Below are positions 1 through 13,600 of a stretch of DNA of 64,000 nt, one piece after another (within the stretch, counting starts at the first letter, position 1; every line of letters begins with the position of its first letter). The notes under the pieces were generated by a model. It did no database searches. It saw nothing but the letters and a program-made list of their open reading frames with translations, and was not told where the DNA came from. The position numbers and the translations under genes were made by a program. The DNA comes from Atrichornis clamosus (lineage: Eukaryota > Chordata > Aves > Passeriformes > Menuridae). The stretch spans positions 172,095 to 236,094 of the forward strand of contig WBMZ01000392.1 of NCBI GenBank assembly GCA_013400975.1, in the 5' to 3' direction.

Positions 1-3000
1 TGCTGTATTTTGTGCCTTTTGTCACTTACTGGAGCAGTGATGCTTGCAAAAGAGGAACATTGCCTGATTAAATGGCTTAACTTCATGTTGGTCACACATA
101 CACTCAGCTGGGATGAGAATTCAAACAGTAATAGTAACAACAACAGCAATTTCATTTAAAACCAAGCATTAACAATAACCTTCCATGAGCTCCTTCTCCT
201 TAGTGTCCAGTGAGTTGCTGATTGGAATCAGAGTGAAAGTAGATCCATTTATCACATGTTCTGGGGCAGACATCACTCCTCATGGCCAGGAATAATATGG
301 CACTGTTTTAGCCTCTTCCTTTCTCCCACTGATAGTGAGAGGAGTCACACCCTCCCCAAGGCTTTGCACCAGCCAGTGCCAGGAGTCCTGAGATGTCAGA
401 GGTGTTTCTGCAATTAGGCACAATATTTTCTAATTACCTCTTCTAAGGGTCTGGGCTTGCGGGCTGCGATGCAGCTCTGTGTTGTTGTGTCTGCTCTCCT
501 TTCAGCACCCGAACTAGAATCTCCCAAGGCACTGTAGTGCACTGCATGGTGTGCATCACTCTGAAGGCCAGCTGGTCGTTCCTGCAGTACTCTCCAGTGT
601 CCTCTGCAGATATGGCCTTAGAAACACATCTTCCATTTGTTTACTTTACTCCTTAACCTGAGTTTCATGTTCATTTTTTCTACATTTTTCACTTCTTCTC
701 CTTCACAGCATGAATTTCACTTGAAGTTTTTTTTCTTTGTCTCAGACTCACTGTATGAGGAAAGAATTCCCAGTCTGTAGACTGGCAAATTTAGCAGCCT
801 TTCTCCAGCAATGGCCAGAATCAGGTATTTCTGTAGAAAGAGGAAAGCAGTTTATCCCCGAGACATGAGATAATCTGCCTCCTCCTAGAGAGCTCCTCCT
901 AATCACAGAGAATTACAGTTGCATGAATTCTCCTGCATGTTTTTTTTTTCTCTTCTCCTGTTTGTCTTAGTGTTAAATACTGTAACTTAGGATATTGCTG
1001 GTATGTCTAGAAACATCCTGTTCTTTGAACCTTATCAAATTTTCAGGCTCAAGGTTACCCCTGGCTTTGATAACTACAGTGCAATTACATGTTCTACACT
1101 TCAAAGTTTGTGAAAAAAAGTATTTTCTTTTATGAGTTTTGAAGTTGATACCTCAACTGATGGCCCCACCATGTTTTGGTTTTTTTGTCTGAAGTGGCAA
1201 AAACAGTGGTTTCCCATCTTGGAACAGCAAATTCCCAGAGTGCAATTATTCATTGTATTTTTCCATATTATTTCTTATGTCCCTACTTACTAAGGGTAAG
1301 GATTCTTTTTCTTTCTTTTTTTTTCTTCACCCTTTATTCAGCCAAGCATCTCTGACTTTTCTTCATGGCAATTTCACCCCCTCTTTCTGATCCCCTTCTA
1401 CAACATCTTGAGACAAGTTCATTGTGTTGCAGGTACTATTCTGAATGAAACCACACCACTTAGATGGATGGTCTGTATAATGTTCTAATCTGATTGCCTA
1501 ATATTATTCCATAAATCAGCATAAACCTTGTTGCTTAACATCCTTCTGCCTTATTTACTTAGCTAAACCCTGAACACATCTTTGCTAATCTGTTTTGATT
1601 TATACCTGTGTCACTGGTATGTTTAACTGAAAAACGAGCAAAATGCAACAGCACAAATCTTTTTTTCTGCTTCAGCATGTACTGCTTTGTATGTTTCAAC
1701 ACTGAACTTCATTCACTGTGCTGTTGTTCACTGAAATTATTTGTTAAATAATTGTTTATTAAATGCATTCAACTTTCTCCACTTTTTCTATTGCTTCCAG
1801 TCCAGCACAAAACTCATTCTCAATTCACTGCACGATCCTGAACTGCTACTGGAGTCCCTTTTTCAGAACCAATTTGCAAAGTCATTTATTACTAATGGTG
1901 GAGTGCTAAATTCCTACTCTTACTTCCTTTATTATAGCATTCTTATCTGCTTATTCTTTGAAAGAAAATAAAACTCCATCAAATGGAGATGTTTAGACAT
2001 TTCTTCCTTTGTACTTCTAGCAGGTGCACTGAAGTTGTACTGGTTTATGTGTACCTGCAGCTTCTCCACCTTCAGTTTGCAAATCAAGATAAGATTAGTA
2101 GCAGTCAGTCACATATTCCATTACTCAATTCTTTACTCTTAAGTACTTTCTTTTCCTGTGCAGCTTTGAGCTGTGCTCAGTATTATCGTCCCATAAAAGT
2201 TAAAATTCCTACCATGTTTTTTTTTTCTTCCTCATCTTCATTATCAACACAGACAGAACTTAACTGTATTCCTAAGAGTCCTGGAGAATTTACTCGTGTA
2301 CGCTGCTGAAAACTGCACACTATTCCCACCTAGAAAGGGTGAAATGTGCCTATGAAACATGGCAATAAGAAGCCATTCTTTGCTTCTTTCTATGATTTTA
2401 GGTTATTTCTTGTCAATAAGATATATTTAATTATGACAATATTAACAAAAACAATAACAAAATTTTCTGATTCAGTTTTACTCAACAAACATAAAATTTA
2501 GAACCTCTGTCAGTGTTTTCATAGTCTACAGCTTAAAATTACCTGTTTTTATATTCCTATGCATTAGCTCATTGGTTGAATTGCTTTACATTGAAGGAAC
2601 AGACTCTCTTGAGTGGAGACATGACAAAAGTTTTGTAACTCAAGCTGGTATTAAATCAAGTAAAAGCAGCCTTTCTAATAAGCCTTTAAATTAGGAAGAG
2701 AAAGCTCTCAGGTGAAGTTCTACATTGCTGCAGTGATTATTAAGAGCAATGAATCATGTGGGGTCAAGCTCAGTCAGCAACTAAATGAGTTTGGGAGCAC
2801 TTTTAGAATGTGTCTTGCAGTCACACTTTTAATACTGTTTGGTGATCCAGCAGGACTGTAGATCCCAGCATGTGGCAATCTTACACAGAAACAGAGATTT
2901 GTGTCCATTGCTGTCTGATTCCCTGTGAATCATTAGAATGAGAAATAGCTAAAAATCATCTTCACTTCATAAGTTTTTTCACATTCCAAGTTATCAGTGT

Positions 3001-4999
3001 GGACTTGTGCTAGGTCAAAAAGTATATTTTCATCAAACCGTCTTTTTCACCACAAATACCAAATTATTATAGTTTGCAGTCTTCCTCACTGTACCACATT
3101 TCAACAACTGAATAGTCTTTAAGACAAATTCCTTCTTGCATCACTTGTAGAGACAACATAAGATGCAGTGAAACTTTGTGTATGCTCTCTAGGAAGAAGA
3201 AATTATGTGTTTTCATCCAGAGTAGATAGATAGACCCTTTTTGACATTAATAACAAACATGTTAATTAAATCTCACTACATTTAATTATGAGCCACTTGG
3301 AATATTAATCTGTCAAAGTTTTTTAGAACCTTTAAGAGAAGTCACTCTCTGGTGCAAACTTAATAAGCTACTGAGACTATTAATATTCAGATCCTGATTT
3401 GTTTCTTCAGGGAAAACTGTACCTGAGTACCTGAACTGCCAAGCCCAATGTAGTATATTTTGAAAGATTATATCTCATATTAAAGCTGAATTTGCACACA
3501 GCAGCTGGCCAAGTAAAAAGACTACTTCTGTAAACCATTATAGAGGCTTTTTCGTGCAAGATAAACCTAGAGTCTGTGTTTATTGATAATTTTGTAAAAT
3601 GACATTATCAGAAGTATTATGCTGATAGTTCATGAAAATAGCTCATGAAAATGCCCACATGAGTGCTCAGCATTCAGCACAAAAATGTTGGTTTAAAGAA
3701 TAACAGGTCTTTGGTTACTTTCCTGAATATGGATGTTATATTCTCACCTGGACCCCAGGGACTGAAGGATAAGCTCAGGAGCCAGGATTATTACTTTAAT
3801 AATCACTTAAGTGCCAGTTTTCAAAGCAGTTCCTTCAAGTACAGGCACACAGCACTTGTGCTCCAAACACAAGTTCTGATGGAACTGCTGAATATCTAAT
3901 GTGTGTGTGGCTGTTGAGCAAAGAAGCTATTACTGACAATCAGGGCTTTGCTATGTCAAGTTAGTTGTTTAAAACCTGAAGAACTTAGTAAAAGTATAGG
4001 CTACAATCTGTCTTGGCTTCCCTTTCTAATCTGAGGATTCACTACAGTGATTATCTCCCTCAAAGGAGTGTTGTGAGACATCACTGACTGAAGTCTTTCA
4101 AATCACATGTGGACAGGTACATGTGGAACAGATGCTGTAGCACAAATTATTAAGAGAGGAGCAGACAGGCACATATCTATTTCTTGTAATGGGCGGGTTA
4201 TTTGTTCCTCCTACTTATGTCTCTGATTCAACAAATTTTAAATCTATGTGCCTAAATACTTATGAAATAATGTTAGATTCACACGTGGTTAATATTACAT
4301 CTCTGTACTGGTGTTTAATTGAATTAGGACCCATCCACTGTACTAGTAAGCAGAAACCTAGATCATGAGATTAATTTTATTTGTTAAAATGAAACAGAAA
4401 TCCATCAGAAAATGTCAATTTTTAGAATCTATTAGCTATGGTATTTTGGGATTTTGTTTATTCATTTTTTTCAGCACATTTTACAGAATTCATGTTGTTT
4501 TCTAATGGTCCTTTCTGTCAGAGATTTCCACCTCTGATCTACATTGATCTTGATTTTATAAAAAGAAAATAACAATACTAGAAAAGGCTTCCTTACATCA
4601 ACCCTGTTTTTTGTACAAGTTGTTTTTACTCGAACTGAGCCCAAACAAAGCACGCTGGAGAACAAGGACCAGAATCTTTTCACTTCCAGGCAGTAACAAT
4701 ATAAGGGAAAGAGATACAGAAGAAAACTCTCTTTCATCATCCCAAGCCATCCACTGGGTCTCTGAAGGATAAGTAACTAGATCTAGCCCTGCAAAATGAA
4801 CTAGCTTGTACCACATTAACTTGCAGACTTCTGAGCTTGGACCCAGACCCCTGAGACTTCCTGTAGAGGTTTAAGACTTAAGAATCATAAAAGATAGTTC
4901 AGTCAGCAGGCAAGTGCAGCAATTGGCTAATAAGAGTCCAGGCGAAGAGTGACCCTCTGAGCTCAATCCTTCCGGCTATTTATACACCACTAGATTAAG
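1..4999. other. Gene-free AT-rich stretch
   Basis: I recognise no gene or repeat family in this stretch. It holds short T-rich runs (for example about 1305-1325 and 2218-2227) and many small open frames of chance length. The segment around 430-650 is richer in G+C than its surroundings. It carries a strong-looking splice acceptor, a pyrimidine tract ending in CAG at 505, without a nearby good donor. It also carries a 65-codon minus-strand open frame at 443-640. Both are described in the findings. Confidence 0.6.
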
Positions 5000-5707
5000 T
5001 TTCAGCCTCTGTGTGTGTCTATGGGCAAGGAGACTTGGGATTTTTGCTGACCAGTTTCTGCCCACATAATATTGGTAGCCAGTTGCACTGAATCTGTCTG
5101 TGATAAAGTTGGTTTCCTTCATAGCAGCTTGCACAGTGCTGTGTTTTGGATTTGTGATGGCAACAGCACTGATAACACACAGAGGTTTTAGCTATTGTTG
5201 AGCAGTGCTGACACAACATCAAGGCCTTCTCTGCTTTTCACTCTGCTCTGCCAGTGAGGGGGTGACCAAGAAGTGGGGAGAGGATAAAGCCTGGACAGCT
5301 GACCCCTGCTGATTGAAGGAATATTCCATATAATGTGATGTTGTGTTCAGTAATAAATACAGGGGCAGGGGAAGTTTGCCAGGATTGACATTGCTTGGGG
5401 GCACACTGGGCATCTGTTGGCTGGTGGTGAGAAATTGGATTTTTTTGCATCACTTGCTTTTATTGTTAGGTTTTGTCTTTTTGTTTGTTTGGTTTTCTCT
5501 TTTTTGTTTGTTTTTTTTTGTTTTGTTTAATTTGTTTGATTTTGGTTTTGGATTGGTTGGGAGATTTTTCACTCATTAATCTGTCTTTATCTCAACCCAT
5601 GAGTTTTCTCACTTTTATCTTCTGATTCTGTCTCACATCCCTCTGATGGGAAGAGTGAGATAGTGGCTCTGTGGGGCTAAACTGACTGCCAGGATTAAAC
5701 CACAACA
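5000..5707 (+). mobile_element. Avian ERV long terminal repeat (probably solo), sense orientation
   Basis: This is an old copy of an endogenous retrovirus LTR of the type widespread in bird genomes, which I would place with the ERVL-like group from memory of the family. Visible landmarks in order are a U3 segment from about 5000, a TATA-like CATATAAT at 5327-5334, and a polyadenylation signal AATAAA at 5352-5357. A T- and TG-rich low-complexity stretch follows at about 5468-5560. The 3' part, from about 5589, begins with a CTCAACCCATGAGTTTTCTC block and ends in ATTAAACCACAACA at 5707, close to the family's usual 3' terminus with its CA end. The 5' boundary is uncertain. No primer-binding site or internal viral sequence follows 5707, so this looks like a solo LTR. 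No viral gene is present. The family is firm; the limits are approximate. Confidence 0.72.
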
Positions 5708-5822
5708 CTGGCCAGCCATAGTTTTCACAGTGTGATGCAGAAATTCTGAGCTCTAGATGTCTGCTAGTGCACTTTAGACCCCTGGGCTCAGGTTGTCTGG
5801 ACTTTGAGTAGGATATCTGATC

Positions 5823-5836
5823 TTTTTTTTTTTTTT
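5823..5836. repeat. Poly(T) run
   Basis: Fourteen consecutive T residues lie shortly after the LTR. There is no sign that this is the tail of a retroposed sequence. Confidence 0.9.
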
Positions 5837-5890
5837 CAGTAGAAGTGACAATGAACCTGACAGCTGCGGCATTCACAAATTCCCATGTGT

Positions 5891-5925
5891 TTATTTTCTC
5901 TTTTCTTTTTCTTTTTTTTTTTTTT
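5891..5925. repeat. Pyrimidine-rich low-complexity tract
   Basis: The + strand is almost entirely T with scattered C over 35 bases, ending in an uninterrupted T run of about 14. Confidence 0.85.
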
Positions 5926-6152
5926 GTTAGAGCTTCCTTGCTAATATTTAAAATCTGACAAATTAAGGTTATTATTAGATATGATGCTTGCCCAGGATTT
6001 TTGATTTTAAAAAAATAATGTGGACCACAGGTTATCTTTACCTTGGAGAAAATTTTTATGTTTAGATACAACAGAAGCCCCTTGAAGACACCCTAACACT
6101 GTGTGGCAGCTCATGGTATAATGGCTCCATAGGGAGTCCCAAGTAGATGAAT

Positions 6153-6181
6153 TCACACACAACTAAGGAAGTTGTGTGTGA
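6153..6181. repeat. Perfect 12-bp inverted repeat with 5-nt loop
   Basis: The left arm TCACACACAACT (6153-6164) and right arm AGTTGTGTGTGA (6170-6181) are exact reverse complements, separated by AAGGA. The arms are CA/TG alternating sequence, so slippage could have helped form them. No function is assigned. Confidence 0.85.
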
Positions 6182-7179
6182 GCTTACTGTGGAAATTCTA
6201 GCTGGCTGGAGAACGCCAATTACATTTGGTGACACCCATCAATGTTTCACAATTTGTTGTTTTTGTTGTTCACTGTGAGGATGAGAACACTGGAAAAGGT
6301 TTTTTATTCTGAGAGAACTGTCAGAACATCGACTTGTGATTCTACAAAGTCAACCTTAGAGGAAGAGGGCAGGGGAAAAGTTCTTCTCTATAACCAACAG
6401 TGAGAACCAGAGAGATTTGTGTTGCCAAAGCAATCTGCCTTAAAAACACAAACAAATAAAATTCAATAAAATGCTTCAATAAAACAGAAAAAACATACTC
6501 TTCATATAATAGTTCCATTAGATCTAAATGGTAGACTGGCAATTAAAATTAAGAAGACTGAAAATAAAGTTTGAAGAACTGAAGAGATATAATAATTTTT
6601 ATCATTATCCTCAGACAGGCATATAAAAAAAAATTAGCTGTGTTAGTACTTCAGACTTTGACAAGTAAGAAAGTGTAGCTCAGAGCTGGCACTCCAATTC
6701 TGCAACAGACAATAAATCAAGAAAACGTTCCCAGATGTGACTTTTGTAATGGAGTATGATCTGCTTACACCCCCATAGAAGATAAATATTTGTCTTTACT
6801 AAATCACACAAATACTGCCCGTTGCATGGTCCCTTGAATGCTGTAATCAGACTCTCTACCACAAAATGAAAATATATCTCTTTGTTCATGCCTCCTAGGA
6901 TAGAGGTAATTAGTGCCCCAAACACAGACACACACACAAAAGAGAAGGAAAAAATGAAACAAAAAGATAAAGAACAGTTGCTATTCTCATATAATTTGTT
7001 TCCAGAAGAAAATACCCATTACTTAAGCTAAATGTGAAGTGCAGTCACTCTTTTTATTTTCACAACGATCAGCTAATTGGTATCTTTTGAGCAACTTTGG
7101 TTCTGAGATGACAGAGCAGGTTCAGCTCCTCTTGTATTGTGTGGTGAACATGAATGTGGGATGCCCCCAGCTTGAGACA

Positions 7180-7660
7180 GATGTGAACCCGTTGGAGCCC
7201 AGAGGAGAACCATGAAGATGGGCAGAGGCCTGGAGCACCTCTCCAGTGAAAGCAGGCTGAGACAGCTGAGGTTGTTCAGCCTGGAGAAGAGAAGGCCCTG
7301 GGGAGACCTTAGAGCACCTTTCAGTACCTAAAGGGGCCCCTCAGGAAAGCTGGAGAGGGACTTTTCACAAGGTCATGTAATAGGACAAGGGGTAATGGCT
7401 TCAAACTGAAAGAGGTCAGTTTAGATTAAATATTAGAAAGAAATTCTTCACTGTGAGGGTCGTGAGACTCTGGCACAGGTTGCCCAGAAAAGCTGTAGAT
7501 GCTTCATCTCTGTAAACGTTCAAGGTCAGGTTGGATGGGGCTTTGAGCAACTTGGTCTAGTGGAAGGTACCCCTGCCAATGACAGGGGAATTGGATTTAG
7601 ATGATCTTCCAGATCCCTTCCAACCCAAACCTTTCTGTGATCCTACGGCTCTATGACATG
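7180..7660 (+). mobile_element. CR1 LINE, 5'-truncated 3' end
   Basis: This is a non-LTR retrotransposon of the Chicken Repeat 1 family, truncated at its 5' end as most copies are. It starts in the C-terminal part of the reverse-transcriptase ORF2: the block around 7191-7300 corresponds to the region encoding the conserved LERVQRR...GLEHL...GLFSLEKRRL stretch of the family. It runs through the ORF end and into the 3'UTR. In the 3'UTR, GGTTGGATGGGGCTTTGAGC near 7531 and the GGTCTAGTGGAAGGT block near 7553 are family hallmarks. The tail is a degraded TTCTATGA-type repeat near 7634-7660. Small indels break the reading frame, so it is dead. It carries the '...CTAGTGGAAGGT...' type of 3'UTR, unlike the CR1 tail at 23.6 kb. 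Confidence 0.92.
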
Positions 7661-10600
7661 ATTCCTACAGACATTACTCACAGAAAGTGGTTATTCTGGG
7701 AGTAACCCACAGCACAGGGCAACAGGCACTTGCAGTGATTTAGCACTCTGTGCTTTCATGTGACTATTTGGGGGGCAGAGGCAGGACTTGCCACTGCTTT
7801 CCAACAGAGACACCCTATTTGTGAACACGTCCAAACCTACCCAGTCTGTTCTTCCAGTTGTTTAATTAGTGTTTACCTCACTGAGTTTCATCCTCTTTAA
7901 TAGGCAGTCCCATTGCAATGGCTCCCTCTCAGCTACAGTGAAAGCAGCAAGAAACAATTACCTGTTGTTTTTATACGGATCAGCCCAGCTCTGAGAGAGC
8001 AGTAGCAGAACTACTGTTATGTTCTCTGTCAGATCTATTTATACTCTGGCATATGGAATATTTTCCCTGAACTGATACTTTTCTGCTCAAGTGTTATGGT
8101 TTGCTTTTTAGGTTATTAATAACAAGAAGAAGAGCACTAACAACAACAATAAAAAATAATAATGATAGTCCTCCCTCTATCAACACCTGCACTTTCAGTA
8201 AATTTCAGTTGCATCCTTTTACCCCCAGTTTCCCTGTTACTTCTCTTTCTTCCATATACTGTCAGGTGCTTAACGTCTAGACTGTAAGATCCTAGAGCAA
8301 AAGTTTTCAAACTTCTGTGTTTTATATATCCTAAAAAAAAATCCTAATGGAGCTGCAAATATAAGACTAGTGAGTACAGGTTTATTTTTGTTAGCTGTAT
8401 TTCCTGCCTTACCTAGAAATAGCCAAAGTACCTCCAGGGTGTTGTAGACAAACAACTGGAAAACCGAGACATAAAAGATGAGTTTCCTGTGCCTTGAGGT
8501 TAGAGTAAAGCAAAATTTCAGGTGTTCTCTGAAGAGTTTTGGGGTTTAAGAAAGCTCTTCTGCAGCACGGATGTAGGGATGTGGTAGCAAGACATATATT
8601 GTGGAAGAGAGGTAATGCAGTCTGACATACAACAAAAAGAGAGAGAAACATTATTTTTAGACTAAGGAGTATAACAAGCCTTTTTTTAATCTGGCAGGAG
8701 CAGATCTCAATGTCTTAAGGTAGACAATGTACAATAACAATATACAGATTTCTTCTTTATTTGAAGAGCACGGGGTTCCCTTTGGGACTCAGCTCTTTAA
8801 GCAAAAATATACCATCCTTTATTACTATTTGTTCAGAAAAATGTAGTGGAAGTTGCACAAAGGTGTGTATGGTGTTTTAAATTGTTTTAAGATCAGTACT
8901 GGTTGATCAAAGTAGTATATAAAAATTTTTTCATTTATATATTTCATATTTACATGACTCAGTAGAATATAAGTGACAATAGTAGCTGACAAATAATTCA
9001 ATAATTATGCCACCCTCAGAAAATGGCTCTTTACCATGGTGGAATAGATTTATGGAAAATACAGTGTTTATTGTTCCTATTTCAGCACATGTCTGAATAT
9101 AAAAAACATCATTTACATTTGTTTTTCAGAGAGAGTTCACACATTAAGATTTAATATGCCAACAACAGAACAGAAATTAAAAATTAGATTTTTAGATAAA
9201 CCCATTGCTTATCTCTCATTGACAGCACAGAAGTACAAGAAGAGGAAAAAAAGGAAAAAGTAATAATCTATAGAACACTAAATCTAGAGTGGCTAGACTA
9301 AAAGAATGCTTAACTGTATCTAATAAGCACTAGCCCTTTTCTTGCTTCTGGCTAAAAATCAAAGGTTATAGTCTCTGAGCCAAAAATCTGAGGATTGGGT
9401 TCCTGACGAGGAAAGTGATTTCCACACAGCTATTGTCTTTGCTTTCGTTTCTGTCCCCATGCTAAAGCTGAAAATACGTCATTAAACAGAGCTGCTTGAT
9501 CTACTGCCTTCTGCCTCTGTTTTAGCAGGTCTTTAAAAAACGCTGAATTTGAGTGACTGACCCTCACCGCACACCTCACACCAGTCCAGCACTTTTTGCA
9601 CACACAGACCAGAAGCTTTCAGGAGGTTTCTAGGACTCAGAAATTGCAACCGTGATCTAGAAAAAACTTATTGTGGTCACTTCCCTAGGAAGAATGTGAT
9701 TTAATTTCATGGTGCTGGAGGGGTCTTGACTAATCTATGCTTTACTTAATTAGATGTGCTAGCAGAAATTTCCATGCCACCCCTTGAGGAAACAACAGCA
9801 GGGAATTTGAAAAGCGGCTATTGGTTAAAATGAGTAAAGATGTTATACACACCTCTTCTGCCTGCCTAATTACTCATGACATGAACACACACAGCTGTGA
9901 CTAGGATACACCCGAACAAACTGTTCTATAAATTCATAGCAGTTTCCTGTGAATTTCAGAAAATACATAAGGACTTGCAGAAAATGCAGTGTCAGTGGTC
10001 TCTTGGCAACTCTCTGTTGAGTAAACTTATATGAGGACTGTAATAGAGAACAAAACCATTCACTCACAAAAGCTTTTCATTCCTTCTAGGATGTTGGATA
10101 CTTATCTCCTGAGGGATTAATTTGTTGGAGGCAGATACTGAATGTTCCCAAGGCCTCGTTGGGAATTCTCCACTGAGTGTAAAGCTTCTGAAGCTTGTGC
10201 CGAAGCAGAGATCAGTTTAAGGAGCTGTGTGTCTGAGCAAACACGCGGGTTCATTTTCTTCCAGCTTTGAAAACAGAATCAGAATTAAAATAAGATCAAG
10301 ACATTTTATTACCAAGGAATGAACATAAATCTATGGAGCTTGATTTCTCTGCTAATTACACTGGTTTTGCACTAGGGCAGCTACATGTATTTCAAGGTAA
10401 TTATTCTCAGTTAGTGCTGATGTAAGTGAAATGGGAACCACAGCCTTTGGTCTAAGAAGAGAAGATTGTAATAAACGCTGGATACTTGCCATACACAATA
10501 TTTTGTGTAAGTTCAAAAAAATTCCTAAGATACCTTTGGTTCCATTTTAGATTTGTAACTGTATCCTGGGTACTTCAATTTGCAAGAAGGTTTTTGCCAA

Positions 10601-13600
10601 ACCCAAGCACTTTTATGAAGGCTCATGAAAATAATAACTAACATGCAGACTTGGAAGTGATTAAAAGCCAAAAGTAAAGAAGAACAGATGTTCAAAGATT
10701 CAATAAAAAAAAAGAAAATGTATATACTGTTAATGATTAGCACATTCTGGTATCATCTTCAAATGTTATCAGGTAGGGATAATTCCACGTGTTGGTGCTG
10801 GGGAGCAGAAGACAAACTCCTTCCTGTACTTGTTACCATGCCATTGCCTTGTATATGGAGAGAAGAACAGCTCCCGCAATGGCCTGTACCTTTGCAGGTA
10901 AGCAGAAAATTTTCCGTAGAGCAATAATATGACAAACTTGTAATAACCCTTCATGACTCTGTGGTCAGAGGGCCAAGTCCTGGCTCTGCCAATGTGAATT
11001 GCAAAAGATTTATATAGGGTCAGGCTCTCAACGAGACTCATGGAAATGATACTTGATTTTTTGGAAGTTTTGCAGTAAAGGATAACTTTCAGGGTTTTTT
11101 TCCAAACACAGGAAATAAGTGATTTTTTCTTCAAACTATGATGAGTTTACTTACCTTCTTATTCCTTTGTTTCATATAGATAGAGATTGGAACTTTGTAA
11201 ATGTAACCTTTTTATTTATAATCCCACAGAGTGTGGCTCTTACCAGGACAACTTAAAATTTATGCAACCTTTTCAGCCAGTTTCACTGTGTTCAGTCTTC
11301 TTTGTTCAAAATAACATTGCAAACTTTTCATGGAATTTGACTCATTTTCAGAGCAATAAACCCACCCAGAAAACCAGTGAATACATTCTTTTAAAAAAAA
11401 GATAGCATCATGCTAGGATTTTGGTTTTTTTACTTTAAGTCATACCTGAGATTTTCAAAGAGATTTTCCATAGAAAATATTATTTTATACTCATGCATAC
11501 TGTGAGAAAAGATGACCACAAATATTAGTTCTACAGATGTCACCCCTGGATCTATCTGGGAAGCAAACAGCAAGGGTCTGCTAGCCACAGCTCTCATCAA
11601 GTAGTTTCTAGCAGTAAACTTCAGCATATGGCAGCTCCACACATAGTTGCCTTTATTTACATATTGTTTGTTGCTCGCAGGGGGTGAATAGTTAAGTCAC
11701 ATGACAAAGTTTATACTTCACAGTCGAATTAGTGAACATTTTACAATTGCCAAATAATGTGAAGTAAATCGGAAGTGAGAGAGTGAATACATGTTTTTTC
11801 TGCACAGGAAGATCCCTCTCTCCCTATTTGGACAGGTATTTAAGTGATGCACAGCTAGGCCTCAAGCATCTGTATAAAATGCATCAAAAACGAGACAGAA
11901 AACACGACTGACCTGAGAAGCCTCTGATAAATAGATTGAATAATTTGGATGCTGTTTATACTGCCGACAACACAGAGCTGCACAGAACAGCAAAACTGAG
12001 TTGAGAGCTCTCAAAAGACCCTCCCCTTTTACACTCGTTGAAACACAGCTGGGGGCACTAAAGCACATTTGTACACAAGTGTCAGAGCTTTCCATGGGAA
12101 AGTGGGATTGTTGCCACTGTTGAGGGGGGACAGAAACACGTGGTCATTTTAATGAAGTAGAGCATAGAAGGCAAGCCTTTGAGAAGGGTTTTTGAGAGGC
12201 CAGGATAATGCTGTGGAAATGCTTAAGGTTGAATAATGCCAGTAGTGCTGAATTTATGGGAGAGTCCTTGAGGGTGTCAGGTTAGAGAAGTCACATGCAA
12301 GGAGGAGTATCTCAGTGTTGTTAGAATCGTGTGCTATTGCATAGTTAATGAAGGCCACAGGATTTCCATCTTTTAATAATTTTAAATCTCCGTTGAGAGA
12401 TAAGAAGGAATAATATTTCAAGTAGGAGTCCGAGTCAAAACCCCAGAACTACACAGCCATCATCCTGAGGTAAATTTGGTTCTAGAGCCAAATGCTGCTG
12501 CCTGGGCTCAGTAGTGATGTAGTGGTGACTCATTTTTAGTATATCCAGGGTAATTGAAGTCTTTCTGGAGGTATGAGCATATTGACTGGAAGCCCAGTAG
12601 TGCCGATGGAAAGACTCCCTACCAAGAGCTTTAAATCAAGCTGTTAAAACTGGATTCCCGGTGATATTATTAAAACTCCATTATACTTCTTGGGCCCCTG
12701 AAGAAATGTAGCCATATGTCTCCTTGATGAATCACTGAGGCTTCTGATAGAAATATCTCATCTGGTACTGATCCTGCCAATTTCTATCTAGTTATGTTCC
12801 AGCAGCCAATTACCATCCAATATATAATAAACTGAGCTGTGTTCTTGCAGGTATCTCATACACATAAGTCGTGCTGTAATATGTTTTCCTCACACTCTAC
12901 ATTTATTTAAAAATTACCTCTGTTATTGAAGAGGTTGAAGCAAGTATCCGTGGCATCAGGAAGGCAGGAAGCATTTGCAGAGAGAGTCAACTTTGCTGTT
13001 GCTATTTGGGATTCAAAAGACATGTCCATATCACCTTCATCTTCCTACAGGCAAATAAGTCAACAGAAAAAGTGTTTGAGAGAAAAGTGTTAGCAATTAA
13101 TCACATGCCTCAGAGACCTCAGGTTCCAAATGTAGGCACAATGGCATTGAAAGCTGAATTTATAGAAGTGAATAATTATGCAAATTATTACTTTTAAAAT
13201 TGAATAATGAAAGTTCCAACATGAGCAAAACAAAGGAAAAAAAGTAGTTGCCTCTGGTTTGCAATCTATGCATCTTTACTGGAAGGACTGCAAAGAAATT
13301 AACACAAACTACTTTGAAGGACCTATTTATTGCTGGAGTGATGCTGGGTCATTTGATGATTGTAGATCAAACCAATCTTCTATAAATGTGCATCAAAATG
13401 TTAAAGTATGTAAAGATTGTAGAAATGTAGGAGGTGAAGATGAGAAGAGCGAGGGAGGACAAAACTGTATAAGTTCTTTCTGATTTGTTTGTATATTTGG
13501 TCTGATCCTAAGAAGTATCCCTGAGCCCTAGCTTTCCCGGAAAGCAAAGTATAAAGGAATTGAGAGAATTTTTAAATCAAATGCTCTACTTGCATTTTGT

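Larger units (their letters stand above)
5708..7179. other. Gene-free stretch between LTR and CR1
   Basis: No gene is seen. The stretch holds a T run (5823-5836), a pyrimidine tract (5891-5925), a perfect 12-bp inverted repeat (6153-6181) and a short CA-rich run near 6918-6936. A 159-codon minus-strand open frame (5592-6071) is antisense to the LTR end and the pyrimidine tracts, and is not taken as a gene. Confidence 0.6.

Noticed and set aside
5592..6071. 159-codon minus-strand open frame
   Set aside because: Its C-terminal part is antisense to the LTR end. The Lys-rich middle comes from the pyrimidine tracts at 5823-5925, and no domain is visible.
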